Below are positions 1 to 8,614 of a DNA stretch of 64,000 bases, one piece after another. The notes under the pieces were generated by a model. It saw only the letters and a list, made by a program, of their open reading frames with translations, did not search any database and was not told the origin of the DNA. The number at the start of each line of letters is the position of its first letter. Within the stretch, counting starts at the first letter, position 1. The position numbers were made by a program, and so were the translations under genes. The stretch spans positions 62,001-126,000 of the forward strand of contig JADCGL010000018.1 of assembly GCA_020248985.1 (NCBI GenBank), given 5' to 3'. The stretch comes from Telmatospirillum sp. Its GTDB lineage: Bacteria; Pseudomonadota; Alphaproteobacteria; CACIAM-22H2.

Positions 1-198
1 GATACGACGACGAATTTCATCGAACACCCGGATCTGGTGGCCCAGCGCCTCAAACATTTCGTCGATATCGTGGGTGCCGAACGCGTCGTGGCGGGCTCCG
101 ATTGCGGCTTCGGCACGTTTGCGGGCTTCGGTGCAGTCGATCCTGAGATCGCCTGGGCGAAACTCGCCACGCTCAAAGAGGGTGCGCGGCGCGTGTGA
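1..198 (+). CDS. MetE C-terminal-like (methionine synthase II family) protein, 3' end only
   Basis: Only the last 65 codons are in the window, ending in TGA at 196-198. The peptide contains FIEHPDLVAQRL, a run around GAERVVAGSDCGFGTF, and an ending WAKLATLKEGARRV. This matches the end of the cobalamin-independent methionine synthase II (MetE_C/UROD-like) barrel, where a Cys in a SDCGFGT-type motif is the last zinc ligand. Family members transfer methyl groups from folate or other donors to thiols; which donor is used here cannot be said from the tail. It points towards the GMC oxidoreductase gene on the other strand (6 bp between the stops). Confidence 0.75.
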   Translation, partial: DTTTNFIEHPDLVAQRLKHFVDIVGAERVVAGSDCGFGTFAGFGAVDPEIAWAKLATLKEGARRV

Positions 199-204
199 CG
201 GCAC

Positions 205-1917
205 TCATCCCTTGGCGATCGCGTCGGCGAATTTCTCGGCGATCATCAGCACGGGGATATTGAGATTCGCGCGTGGTGCCGTCGGCATCACCGACGCATC
301 GACGACGCGCAAGCCGCCAAGCCCGTGCACGCGCGCATCGTTGGGGCTTACGACCGCGCCCCGGTCCGTCGCCGGGCCCATGCGGCACGTGCCGCAGGCA
401 TGCCACTGGCCGAAGGCGCGGGCGCGCACATAGGCCTCGAGCGCTTCGTCGTCGGCGACGAGGGCTGCCAGCGTGGTGCCGCCGGATACGGCTTTGTCGA
501 ACAACAATTTGCGCAACGCAGGGACATGGTCGATCGCGAGCGCCGTGGGCCACGTCAAAAGCAGATTGCGCAAAGTTTGGCGGCCGAGCGCTTTGGCAAA
601 GCCCGTATAGCTCGAGGGCGACGCATGTTCGACAAGGGCGCCCAAGGGCGGTGCCGCCATCACGCGCGCCATGAAACGCATGCTCGCGATCAGGCGTGCG
701 GCATCGCGCGGATCGGCCAGAAAATTGAATTCGACGCGCGGGCCCGTCGCGGGATCGGGGCTCTGCAACGCGACCGAGCCGCGCGCATGCACCTTGTTGA
801 TCCACGACACGAGCGAGCCGATGCGCAAGCCCAGCGGATGCCACGCCGATTTGGCGACGACCATCATGTACATGTCGGACGGAGGACACGCGGCATGGCC
901 CGAGCTGTAGCGCAAGGCGACATGGATATGGCGCCGTGTGGCCGCCAGGCGTGCCTGCGGCGGGATGAAGGCCGAAACCGAGATGCCCGGATGCTCCTGC
1001 AGATTCCGCCCGATACCTGGTAGATCCGCGACGCAATCGATGCCAAGGCGCATCGCAGCATCGCCGGGTCCGATGCCGGCGCGCAAGAGAATCGCCGGCG
1101 ATTGCAAGGCACCCGCCGACAGGATCGTCTCGTGCGCGGCAATCGAGAAACGTTGACCCGCGCGCCGCAGATCGAGGCCCACAACGCGCTTGCCCTCGAT
1201 GCGCAAGCCTTCGACCTGCGTGTCGGCGAGGATCGTGAGATTCGGGCGGCGGCGCGTTGCGGCATCGAGATAGGCCATGGCGGCCGACACGCGATGTGTG
1301 CCGTCGTTCGACAGCGTCTGCGCGAAATAGCCGTCTTCGAACACGCCGTTCTGGTCGCCGATATCGGCATAGCCGAGTGCTGCGAAGGACGATGCGGCGG
1401 CCGTCGAAAAGCCCGGCCATTTGGCGCGCGGGATGCGGTGGATCGGGATCGGCCCGTCGCTGTCGTGCAAAGGTCCCGAAAAATCGAGATCGCGTTCGAG
1501 CTTTTTGAAATAGCGCAATACGTTCGCCCAGTCCCAGCCGGCTGCACCCAGCGCTTGCCATTCGTCGTAGTCGGCGGGCGTGCCGCGATTGGCGACTTGG
1601 CCGTTGATCGACGAGCCGCCGCCGACGAGTTTGGCTTGTGCGTAAGGCTGGGCTTGGGCGCGCTCGGGCGCGTTATGGCTCACCGGTGCCGTATAGGCCG
1701 CGATCTCGGCCCAATGGTTGGCGGGATCGAACGCCGCACGGCCCGGATACATGTCGCGGATCGCACTTCCTTCTTGCCCCGGCGGCAGGTCGCGGCCCGC
1801 TTCGATGAGCAGCACGCGGCAAGCCGGGTTCTGCGACAGGCGATGTGCGAGCACGCAGCCCGCACTGCCCGCACCGACGATCGCGAAGTCCCAGCTGCCT
1901 TCGGCGATCGCGTCCAT
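205..1917 (-). CDS. GMC-family FAD-dependent oxidoreductase (choline/alcohol dehydrogenase-like)
   Basis: Protein of 570 aa, normal for the GMC family. The N-terminus has the Rossmann FAD motif VGAGSAGCVLAHRLS, followed by the GGGSSINGQ flavin loop. Near the C-terminus FGQWHACGTCRMG carries the catalytic His of the family. Members oxidise primary alcohols, sugars or choline to aldehydes or lactones with FAD. The reading frame stays open upstream, but the ATG at 1917, just before the FAD motif and 5 bp after the permease stop, is the sensible start. As the last gene of a sugar-type ABC/dehydratase operon, it probably oxidises the imported sugar or polyol; the substrate is not identifiable. Confidence 0.9.
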   Translation of the reverse strand: MDAIAEGSWDFAIVGAGSAGCVLAHRLSQNPACRVLLIEAGRDLPPGQEGSAIRDMYPGRAAFDPANHWAEIAAYTAPVSHNAPERAQAQPYAQAKLVGGGSSINGQVANRGTPADYDEWQALGAAGWDWANVLRYFKKLERDLDFSGPLHDSDGPIPIHRIPRAKWPGFSTAAASSFAALGYADIGDQNGVFEDGYFAQTLSNDGTHRVSAAMAYLDAATRRRPNLTILADTQVEGLRIEGKRVVGLDLRRAGQRFSIAAHETILSAGALQSPAILLRAGIGPGDAAMRLGIDCVADLPGIGRNLQEHPGISVSAFIPPQARLAATRRHIHVALRYSSGHAACPPSDMYMMVVAKSAWHPLGLRIGSLVSWINKVHARGSVALQSPDPATGPRVEFNFLADPRDAARLIASMRFMARVMAAPPLGALVEHASPSSYTGFAKALGRQTLRNLLLTWPTALAIDHVPALRKLLFDKAVSGGTTLAALVADDEALEAYVRARAFGQWHACGTCRMGPATDRGAVVSPNDARVHGLGGLRVVDASVMPTAPRANLNIPVLMIAEKFADAIAKG

Positions 1918-1922
1918 TGCGG

Positions 1923-2777
1923 CTAGCCTTTGACGGCGCCCTTGGTGAGGCCCGAGACGATGTGACGACCGAGTAGTGCGAACGCAACAAGGATCGGCAC
2001 GATGGCGAGCGTTGCCGCCGCCGTCAGCGGGCCCCATTCGCGGCCGAAAAAGCCGATGAAGCTGTAGATCATCGGCTGCACGGGTTTGAGCGACGGCGCA
2101 TCGACCATGACCGAGCCCGCCACGAATTCGTTCCACGTGCCGACAAAGGCGAGCACGCCGGCGGCGCCCATCGCGGGCCGCGTCAGCGGCAGCATCACGA
2201 AGCGCAGCACGTCGAAATGCGTGCCGCCATCGACGATCGCCGCTTCGTCGAGCTCGCGCGGAATGCTTTCGATGACGCCCTTCACGATCCAGATCGCCAT
2301 CGGCAATTGGTGGGCGGTGTAGATCAGCGGCAGCACGAACCAGGTGTTCGTGAGCCCGATCTCGACGAAATAGACGTAGTTGGGGATCAGCAATGCGGCC
2401 GCCCCCAGCGACAGCGGGATGCAGGCGACGACGAGCAGGAACAGCGCCTGGCGGCCCGGAAACTCGAAGCGGTCGAACGCGTAGGCGGCCGGCAAGGCGA
2501 GGGCCAGCGTGGCCGCAACCGTGACGGCGGCGTAAAAAATGCTCGTCCCCATGCTGCCGAGAAAGCCGCTGGCGACGACGCGCTCGTAGTGCGCAAGCGT
2601 GGGCGTGAAATCGAAAAAGACCGGCGGAAAGCGGAACAGATCGCTGTCGGCCTTGAACGAGGTCAGCACGCCCCACACGAGCGGCAGCAGATTGACGAGC
2701 ACCAAAACGCACAGGAGGCCCGTCACCAGTGCCTGCACGAGGCGGCCCATCGGGCGGCGGGCCGTGGCCGCACTCAT
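1923..2777 (-). CDS. Carbohydrate ABC transporter permease, MalG type
   Basis: 284 aa with about six hydrophobic segments and the cytoplasmic EAA loop (ELDEAAIVDGGTHFDVL), which docks on the ATPase. It belongs to the second-permease (MalG/UgpE-like) CUT1 family. The ATG at 2777 overlaps the stop of the partner permease by 4 bp (ATGA), so translation is coupled. It pairs with the permease at 2774-3631 and the binding protein at 3673-4977. No ATPase gene is present in this operon. Confidence 0.92.
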   Translation of the reverse strand: MSAATARRPMGRLVQALVTGLLCVLVLVNLLPLVWGVLTSFKADSDLFRFPPVFFDFTPTLAHYERVVASGFLGSMGTSIFYAAVTVAATLALALPAAYAFDRFEFPGRQALFLLVVACIPLSLGAAALLIPNYVYFVEIGLTNTWFVLPLIYTAHQLPMAIWIVKGVIESIPRELDEAAIVDGGTHFDVLRFVMLPLTRPAMGAAGVLAFVGTWNEFVAGSVMVDAPSLKPVQPMIYSFIGFFGREWGPLTAAATLAIVPILVAFALLGRHIVSGLTKGAVKG

Positions 2778-3631
2778 GCGCGCCACCGCGAGAGGCGCAC
2801 ATAGGCCAGCACCAGCAGGATGTTGCCCGCGAACATCACGAGCGCCAACGCGGTTGCCGAGCCGAGATCGAATACGGCGAAAGCGCGCTCGTAGACGTCG
2901 ATCGCCAATGTGCGCGTGGCGTCGCTGGGGCCGCCGCCGGTCAAGATGAGCGGCGTTTCGACCGTGTTGATGTTGGAGAGCGTCAGCACCACGGCCGTCA
3001 GCAGCAGCGGCGTTTTGAGCAGCGGCAAAGTGATGCGCCGGAAAATCTGCCAGCCGCTCGCGCCGTCGATGCGCGCGGCCTCGTCGAGTTCGCTCGGGAT
3101 GCTTTTGAGGCCCGCGAGCAGCACGATGACCGCATAGCCGATGCGTTTCCACACCGACACGAGCACGAGCAGGCCCATGGCGCCGCCGGGCTCGGTCAGG
3201 ATGCCGCTGACTTCGCCCGTGAAGGTGCCGATGAAATAGGCGGCAATGCCGATGTCGTTCACGAACACCCAGCGAAACAGCAAGGTCGCGACGACCGTCG
3301 AGATGATCCACGGCACGATCACGATCGTCTGCACGATAAAGCCGAGGCGCGGCCGCAGCCGGTCGATCCACACGGCAAGGGCCAACGCGATCCCGATCGT
3401 GAAGACGACCGACAGGCCCGTATGCAAAGCTGTGCGCCCGAAAGTGGGCAGCAGCGAGTCGCTGTCGAACAGGCGGCGGAAATTGAGCAAGCCTGCAAAG
3501 CCAGTGGGTGCGCCGTATTCGACGCGCTGCAGGCTGAACCAGCCCGCATAGACGACCGGCGATAGCAGCACGAACCCCAGCAACGCAAAGGCTGGGGCCA
3601 CAAAGGCGAAGGGCGTGCGCGCGTCTCGCAT
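2774..3631 (-). CDS. Carbohydrate ABC transporter permease, MalF type
   Basis: 285 aa with multiple membrane segments, starting with hydrophobic residues around FAFVAPAFALLGFV. The EAA loop ELDEAARIDGASGWQIF is clear. Length and order match the first CUT1 permease (MalF/UgpA-like). It forms the channel with the overlapping MalG-type gene and receives substrate from the binding protein encoded 41 bp upstream. The start at 3631 was preferred because the longer open frame upstream is the shadow of the binding-protein gene. Confidence 0.92.
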   Translation of the reverse strand: MRDARTPFAFVAPAFALLGFVLLSPVVYAGWFSLQRVEYGAPTGFAGLLNFRRLFDSDSLLPTFGRTALHTGLSVVFTIGIALALAVWIDRLRPRLGFIVQTIVIVPWIISTVVATLLFRWVFVNDIGIAAYFIGTFTGEVSGILTEPGGAMGLLVLVSVWKRIGYAVIVLLAGLKSIPSELDEAARIDGASGWQIFRRITLPLLKTPLLLTAVVLTLSNINTVETPLILTGGGPSDATRTLAIDVYERAFAVFDLGSATALALVMFAGNILLVLAYVRLSRWRA

Positions 3632-3672
3632 CGTTTCTATGTTCTGCGATCCGCGCGCAACGCCCGTACCTT

Positions 3673-4977
3673 CTAGCGATTGTTCTGCTGGTTGAAGCGC
3701 CGCTCGGCCGCGGTCAAAGCCGCCATCGGGTCGGCGCCGCCGACGATGACGTCTTGGGCCGCTTTGTTCAGCGCCTGGCGATAGCCGCCCACGCCGTATT
3801 CGACCGACGGAATCCAGCCGTATTTGGCGACGCCAAGCGCCGCCGTCGTCAGGTACGCGTTGGCCGGCAGCGACGTGAAGGCTTTCATGTCGGCAAGCGT
3901 AGAGGGTGCGCCCGGAAGCTGGCCGCCGACCTCGACCCACAGTCGGTCGGACACGCCGGTCGACATGTATTCGAGGAATTTGCCGGCGACGGCCTTGTTC
4001 TTGCCGCCCGACCATACGCCGACGGCCCAGCCGGCCATCACGGCCGGCGAATGCGGTTTGCCGTCGATGCCGGGCCAAATCATGAAGCCGACATTGTCGT
4101 TGCCGACTTTGGCCTGCATCGTCGAGATGCGCACGACCGCGCCGGTGAACATCGCAAGGCGTCCGGCCGCGAATTGTTCGTAGAGGTCTTCCGCACTCCA
4201 CGTGACGGCCTGGCGCGGTGTGACGCCATGCACGCTCACCATGTCGGTCTGCAGCTTGAGGGCTTCAACGCCGGTCGGGTTGGCCCACTTCGCGACACCC
4301 TTGGCGTCGAACAGATCGCCTTGGCGCGACAGCAGCAGCGAGGTCATCATCTGCGAGTCGGCACGGTCTTCGCTGAATTGCTGGCCGAAGCCCCAGCGCA
4401 CCGTGTTGCCCGACGCGTCCTTGACGGTGAGCTTCTTGGCCGCTTCGATGAAAGCCGGCCAGGTCGTCAGCGTGGCGGGATCGATACCGGCTTCCTTCAG
4501 GAAGTCGGTGCGGTAGATGACGCCGTAGTAGTTGCGCGAATGGAACAGGCAATGGACCTTGGTGCCTTGCGCGCAGCGCGACCAGTAGCCGTCGTTGCGC
4601 TCGTCGCGCATCGCGGCCGGCCATTTGTTGACGAACAGCTCGCCGAGATCGGCAAGCGAACCCGTCTTCAGCGCGTCGCCGAGCAGGTCCGTGTTGACCC
4701 AGACGAGATCGGGCGCGTTGCCGGCCCGGTGGGCCGCGAGGAATTTTGGCGTGAGTTGGTCCCACACTTGCGGCTCGACCGATATCTTTACGCCCGGATT
4801 GGCCGCTTCGAATTTCTGGATCATTTCGGCGAGCGCTTTTTCGCGCGGCGCGTTGCCGGCCGGATTGAGGAACGTCCACATGCGGATCGTCTGCGCTTCG
4901 GCGGCCGACGCTGCGAACGCGGCGGCAAACGCGGCAGCGGCGAAGACGGCCCCTTTGAGATTTCGCGGTAGGTTCAT
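3673..4977 (-). CDS. Extracellular sugar-binding protein of ABC importer (CUT1)
   Basis: 434 aa. The N-terminus is a Sec signal: basic MNLPRNLKG, a long Ala/Phe stretch, then a likely AEA cut before QTIRMWTFLNP. The body is a family 1 solute-binding protein (WTFLNPAGN, DLVWVNTDLLG, the late FLEYMSTG region). A strong Shine-Dalgarno (GGGAGGAAAC) sits just before ATG 4977. It captures the substrate in the periplasm for the two downstream permeases. The ligand is unknown; the neighbouring enolase-family dehydratase and GMC enzyme favour a sugar, sugar acid or polyol. Confidence 0.92.
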   Translation of the reverse strand: MNLPRNLKGAVFAAAAFAAAFAASAAEAQTIRMWTFLNPAGNAPREKALAEMIQKFEAANPGVKISVEPQVWDQLTPKFLAAHRAGNAPDLVWVNTDLLGDALKTGSLADLGELFVNKWPAAMRDERNDGYWSRCAQGTKVHCLFHSRNYYGVIYRTDFLKEAGIDPATLTTWPAFIEAAKKLTVKDASGNTVRWGFGQQFSEDRADSQMMTSLLLSRQGDLFDAKGVAKWANPTGVEALKLQTDMVSVHGVTPRQAVTWSAEDLYEQFAAGRLAMFTGAVVRISTMQAKVGNDNVGFMIWPGIDGKPHSPAVMAGWAVGVWSGGKNKAVAGKFLEYMSTGVSDRLWVEVGGQLPGAPSTLADMKAFTSLPANAYLTTAALGVAKYGWIPSVEYGVGGYRQALNKAAQDVIVGGADPMAALTAAERRFNQQNNR

Positions 4978-5014
4978 TGTTTCCTCCCTTTGCCGGATTT
5001 TCCGGTCGCTTGTT

Positions 5015-5755
5015 TCAGGCTTTTGCGGCCTGCGCCGCGCGTTTGAATTCGAGGTCGGCGAGAGCGCCGCCGAGCGACCTTCCGACATGGCGGGCGGTCG
5101 CGATGCGGCATTTGTCGGCATCGCGATTCTTGAGCGCGTCGATGATCGCGCGGTGTTCGACCGCGTCTTCGGTCAGGCGCTTGCGCCACGAATCGAGGCC
5201 GCGCTGCACCCAGGCCGCGATCAATTGCTGCTGGATCGAGCCGAAGACCGCGACCAGCAGCCGGTTGCCGCTGAGCTCGACGATCGTGCGGTGGAAGGCG
5301 GCATTGGTTTCGATGTGCAGCTTGGTCGTCATGCGGGCACCCAGCGCTTCGCGCTGGCGCTGGATTTCTTCGAGCGGGGCAAGGTCCGCGTCTTTGAGGT
5401 CGCCCGCGGCCAGGCGTGCGATCACGCGTTCGGCCGCCGTCGTCTCAAGGCCGCTGCGCACCTGCCACAGATCGGTCACTTGGTCGGCGGTCGGCGTTTT
5501 GATGTGGTAGCCGCGCCGCGGCGTGGCCTCGATCAGCCCCTCGCTCGAGAGCTGCATCAGCGCCTCGCGCACCGGCGTCTGGCTCACGCCAAAACGTTCG
5601 GCAAGGTCGCTCGGATAGAGGCGCGTTTCGTCGGCGAAATAGCCGAACAGGATCATTTCGAGAATCGTGCGTTTCAGCGTCGCCGTCAGCGTTTCGCCGG
5701 GATGGCCGACCAGGTCGCCGAGCTCGGCGGGCGTTTTGACGGCGGCCAATTCCAT
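5015..5755 (-). CDS. GntR-family regulator with FCD ligand domain
   Basis: 246 aa. The N-terminal winged helix contains the typical PSDLAERFGVSQTPVREAL and LIEATPRRGYHI stretches. The C-terminal all-helical FCD domain (about residues 95-225) has the His/Asp-type metal/ligand site region (NAAFHRTIVELSGN; AVEHRAIIDAL). FadR-subfamily proteins usually repress their own catabolic operon until an organic acid binds. It lies 2 bp after the enolase-family gene and 37 bp before the binding protein, so it probably controls this operon. The AT-rich palindromic stretch at 6941-6956 is a candidate target. Confidence 0.9.
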   Translation of the reverse strand: MELAAVKTPAELGDLVGHPGETLTATLKRTILEMILFGYFADETRLYPSDLAERFGVSQTPVREALMQLSSEGLIEATPRRGYHIKTPTADQVTDLWQVRSGLETTAAERVIARLAAGDLKDADLAPLEEIQRQREALGARMTTKLHIETNAAFHRTIVELSGNRLLVAVFGSIQQQLIAAWVQRGLDSWRKRLTEDAVEHRAIIDALKNRDADKCRIATARHVGRSLGGALADLEFKRAAQAAKA

Positions 5756-5757
5756 CG

Positions 5758-6933
5758 CTACGCCGCGCGCGGTGCGAAAGGTACGGGCAGCCGGAAGCTG
5801 TCCATCACCTCGCGGCGCGGATCGCCGCCATGGCCGGGGCCGGTGGGAAGTTCGAAGGCGCCGTCCGTGAGCACCAGCTTGTGCAGCGCCATTTCGTCGC
5901 GCAGCGGATTGAGCAAGCGGTTCGCTTCGTAGATGCCGAAACCTTCAGCGGCACGGCACACATGCAAAGCCGCGGCAACGGCGACGCAGCCGCCCACGCC
6001 GTGCGGGCCCAGCTTGATGCCGTGTTTGGCGCACAGGCGCCCGAGCGCCATGAGGCCGCTCACCCCGCCCGCCCGCGCAATGTTCGGCATCAACACGTCG
6101 GCGGCGCCGGCAACCGCCAGCGCTTCGAAATCGGCATAGGCGAATTCGTTTTCGCCGGTCGCGATCGGCACGCTCGATTTGGCGCGCACGCGCGCAAGGG
6201 CCGCCGCGTCGCCGGGCGGGATCGGCTCTTCGAACCACGTCACGCCGTGGCGATGCAGCACCTTGCCGACTGCGATCGCGGTCGCTTCGTCGTAGCCGCA
6301 ATTGACGTCGAGCATCAGCCCGATATCGGGGCCGATTGCCGCACGCACGGCGGCGATATGGTCGAGATCGATCGAGGCATTGCGCCCGACTTTGAGCTTG
6401 ATGGCCTTGTAGCCTTGCGCGACCAACGCTTTCGCAGCCGCCGCCGACGCATCGAGCGTGGGCAGGAACGGGACCGGGCTCGCATAAAGCGGGATGGGGC
6501 CGGGCGTGCCGCCCAGAATTTCGCACAGGGGTTTGCCGGCGAGCTTGGCTTTGAGATCCCAGAGAGCGGTATCAACCGCACTCATCGCCTCGGCCGGCAT
6601 GCCGCGCGCATGGCCCATCGCGGCGAAATAGATGCGGTATTCGGCCAGCATCTCGAACGGGTCGCCGATCGCGACGCCGATCAGGCCGGGGGCGATCACA
6701 TGCTCGATCAGCAGCGCCGTCGGCCCCGGATGCGGCAGGCCGAAGGCTTCGCCGACGCCAACCGTGCCGTCTTCGGCCTGGATGAAAACCAGCGTGGCGT
6801 ATTGGCCCGCGCGCACGATCTTTTGGAAATGTGCTGCCGGACGAAGGAGTTGCGGCGGAACCTTGTCGATCCCGCCGAATTGGCGGGCGAAGGTGGCTTC
6901 AAGGGCGACGACGTCGATGCGGGTGATTTTCAT
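5758..6933 (-). CDS. Mandelate racemase/muconate lactonizing enzyme-family (enolase superfamily) protein
   Basis: 391 aa, full length. Catalytic residues can be placed: the KxK motif at Lys179/Lys181 (KAIKLKVGR), metal ligands Asp209 (MLDVNCGYD), Glu235 (WFEEP) and Glu261 (ATGENEF), and His311 (LGPHGVGG). KxK on one side and His on the other is the layout of the mandelate racemase subgroup, which abstracts a proton next to a carboxylate; many members dehydrate sugar acids. It is the first gene of the operon, consistent with the key catabolic step. The exact sugar acid cannot be read from the sequence. No Shine-Dalgarno precedes ATG 6933. Confidence 0.88.
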   Translation of the reverse strand: MKITRIDVVALEATFARQFGGIDKVPPQLLRPAAHFQKIVRAGQYATLVFIQAEDGTVGVGEAFGLPHPGPTALLIEHVIAPGLIGVAIGDPFEMLAEYRIYFAAMGHARGMPAEAMSAVDTALWDLKAKLAGKPLCEILGGTPGPIPLYASPVPFLPTLDASAAAAKALVAQGYKAIKLKVGRNASIDLDHIAAVRAAIGPDIGLMLDVNCGYDEATAIAVGKVLHRHGVTWFEEPIPPGDAAALARVRAKSSVPIATGENEFAYADFEALAVAGAADVLMPNIARAGGVSGLMALGRLCAKHGIKLGPHGVGGCVAVAAALHVCRAAEGFGIYEANRLLNPLRDEMALHKLVLTDGAFELPTGPGHGGDPRREVMDSFRLPVPFAPRAA

Positions 6934-6970
6934 AGGTCTAAATTATAAATTATAAAAAATAGAGTCAAGC
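6934..6970 (-). promoter_or_regulatory. Probable promoter/operator of the sugar-acid operon
   Basis: On the minus strand TTGACT (6968-6963) lies 15 bp before TATAAT (6947-6942). A second TATAAT lies at 6954-6949, within two 7-bp direct copies of the same AT-rich word. Only 8 bases separate the nearer -10 from ATG 6933 and there is no ribosome site, so the message may be leaderless. The repeated AT-rich word could also be the operator of the GntR protein of this operon. Inferred from sequence only. Confidence 0.4.
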
Positions 6971-7054
6971 CGCAATCTTTGCGGCCCGGGGATGCGGCAA
7001 CAGGCTTTAGAATTGGCCGCACGGTCGGACGCAGAAAAGCAGCGGGGGTGGGAA

Positions 7055-7360
7055 ATGGAGTTTTCGGCGTTTGCGACATCCACGGACAGCGCCCAGCCGC
7101 CGCCGGGTTTGGCGCGGCCGGTCTTGGCACTGTGGCACGCCAAAAAGGGCGATTGGGACGCCGCCCACAAGCTCGTGCAGCAGGACGAAGGCGAAAAGCG
7201 CCACGACTGGGTGCATGCGTATCTGCATCGCGTCGAAGGCGATCTCGGCAATGCGCGCTATTGGTACCGGCGTGCGGACCACCCCGTTGCCACCGGCACG
7301 CTCGAGGCCGAATGGGCCGCAATCGCGGCTGCGTTGTTGGCGGAGCCTACGCCGCGCTAG
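7055..7360 (+). CDS. Conserved small protein, function unknown
   Basis: 101 aa from ATG 7055; the frame is also open from ATG 6992 (122 aa). The nearer start was preferred because it follows a G-rich ribosome-site-like stretch and leaves room for a promoter between the divergent genes. The core LWHAKKGDWDAAHKL and WVHAYLHRVEGDLGNARYW looks like two short helical repeats, TPR-like. It resembles a widespread family of small uncharacterised proteins with an HAYLHRxEGD..A.YWYRRA signature. No catalytic residues, signal peptide or membrane segment is visible. Confidence 0.75.
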   Translation: MEFSAFATSTDSAQPPPGLARPVLALWHAKKGDWDAAHKLVQQDEGEKRHDWVHAYLHRVEGDLGNARYWYRRADHPVATGTLEAEWAAIAAALLAEPTPR

Positions 7361-7408
7361 GCTTTTCTCAACCGCGCCCCGCAGTTGTTGCGTCGACGCA
7401 GGAAGCGT

Positions 7409-8614
7409 TCACGCCGCGACGCTGCGTTTGAGGCGCGCCATCAGCATCAGGAGCGGCAATAGGGCAACGACGCCGATCGCGAACGCGATCCACAGAGTCG
7501 TTTCGAGTCCGGTCTCTTGTGTTCCCAGCGCAAACAGGAACGGGGCACTCGCACTCAGCACCGTGCGCACGGCGGCGAGCCGCCCGAGACGTGCGGCATA
7601 GCCCGCGCTCCCGAACAGCGCCAACGGAACCGTGCCGCGCACAATGCTCGACAGGCCCTGGCCCACGCCCGTGGCGGCTGCAAACAATGCGCCTGCGATC
7701 AGCCCCTCGATCGGTAGCATCAACGCCACGACCGACAGCGGCAGCGCAAGGCCCGAAATCGTCGCGACCTGCAGCGGATGCAGGCTGCGCCAGAACAGCG
7801 CGTCGGTGAGCCGGATCGCGACTTGCGTGGGCCCCATCAGCATCGAGACGATGTAGGCCGACGCACCAAGCCCCATGGCGCTCAGCACGGGCACCATATG
7901 CACGCCCATCGCCGCGATGACCATGCCGCTCAGCGCGAAGCTCACGCCGACGGCCCAGAACGCAAAGCGTTCGTCCTGCGGGCGCAGCTGTGCCGCCGCC
8001 GGTGCCGCCGCCGGGGCCTTTGCGCCGTTCGCAGCCGCTTCGTTGCGCGCTTGGGCCGCGAGCCACAGATGCAGCGGCAAGGCCACAGCCAGATGCAGAC
8101 TGGCGAAGATCAGCAAGGTGGCGCGCCAACCGAAGCTCGCGTCGAGTGCGCCGGTGAGCGGCCAGAACAGCGTCGAGGCGAAGCCCGCAATCAGCGTAAG
8201 CCGCGTGATCGCCCCGCGCGCTTTCGCACCGCCGAACAGCACAAGCGTGGCGAACGCCGCATCGTAGCAGACCGCAACCGCGACCACCTCGGTCGCGACC
8301 ACGAGCACGGCAAAGACCGGAAAATTCGGTGCCAAGGCGAGGCCCGCCAAGGCGGCGGCGGCGGCAAGGCTGCCGAGCGCCATCACGCGGGGTGCTCCCA
8401 ACCGGTCCATGAGAACGCCCAGGCGCGGGGCAGCCAATCCGCCCGCCAGCATGCCGGCTGAAAACGCGCCGAACATCGCCGACGGGGCGACGCCGAATTC
8501 GCCGGCGACGGACGCTGCGAGGATCGAATAGGCGTAGTAGAGCGTGCCGTAGCCGACGATCTGCGTGACGCCGAGCGCCAGAACGGCAAGCCAGAGACGT
8601 TTTTCCGAACTCAA
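7409..8614 (-). CDS. MFS transporter of the ars operon (ArsK-like candidate)
   Basis: 401 aa, about 12 hydrophobic segments, with a polar Ala-rich central loop (around residues 190-215) dividing the two halves as in MFS proteins. The start codon is TTG at 8614, in a TTGA overlap with the arsC stop; no better ATG precedes the first membrane segment. As last gene of an arsenic operon without ArsB or Acr3, an MFS pump of the ArsK kind (arsenite/methylarsenite efflux) is the natural guess. That is from context: MFS sequence alone does not fix the substrate. Confidence 0.85.
   Translation of the reverse strand: MSSEKRLWLAVLALGVTQIVGYGTLYYAYSILAASVAGEFGVAPSAMFGAFSAGMLAGGLAAPRLGVLMDRLGAPRVMALGSLAAAAALAGLALAPNFPVFAVLVVATEVVAVAVCYDAAFATLVLFGGAKARGAITRLTLIAGFASTLFWPLTGALDASFGWRATLLIFASLHLAVALPLHLWLAAQARNEAAANGAKAPAAAPAAAQLRPQDERFAFWAVGVSFALSGMVIAAMGVHMVPVLSAMGLGASAYIVSMLMGPTQVAIRLTDALFWRSLHPLQVATISGLALPLSVVALMLPIEGLIAGALFAAATGVGQGLSSIVRGTVPLALFGSAGYAARLGRLAAVRTVLSASAPFLFALGTQETGLETTLWIAFAIGVVALLPLLMLMARLKRSVAA

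Noticed and set aside
6992-7054. Upstream extension of the small protein at 7055
   Set aside because: The extra 21 residues are possible in frame, but would crowd the divergent promoter region; kept as an alternative start only.
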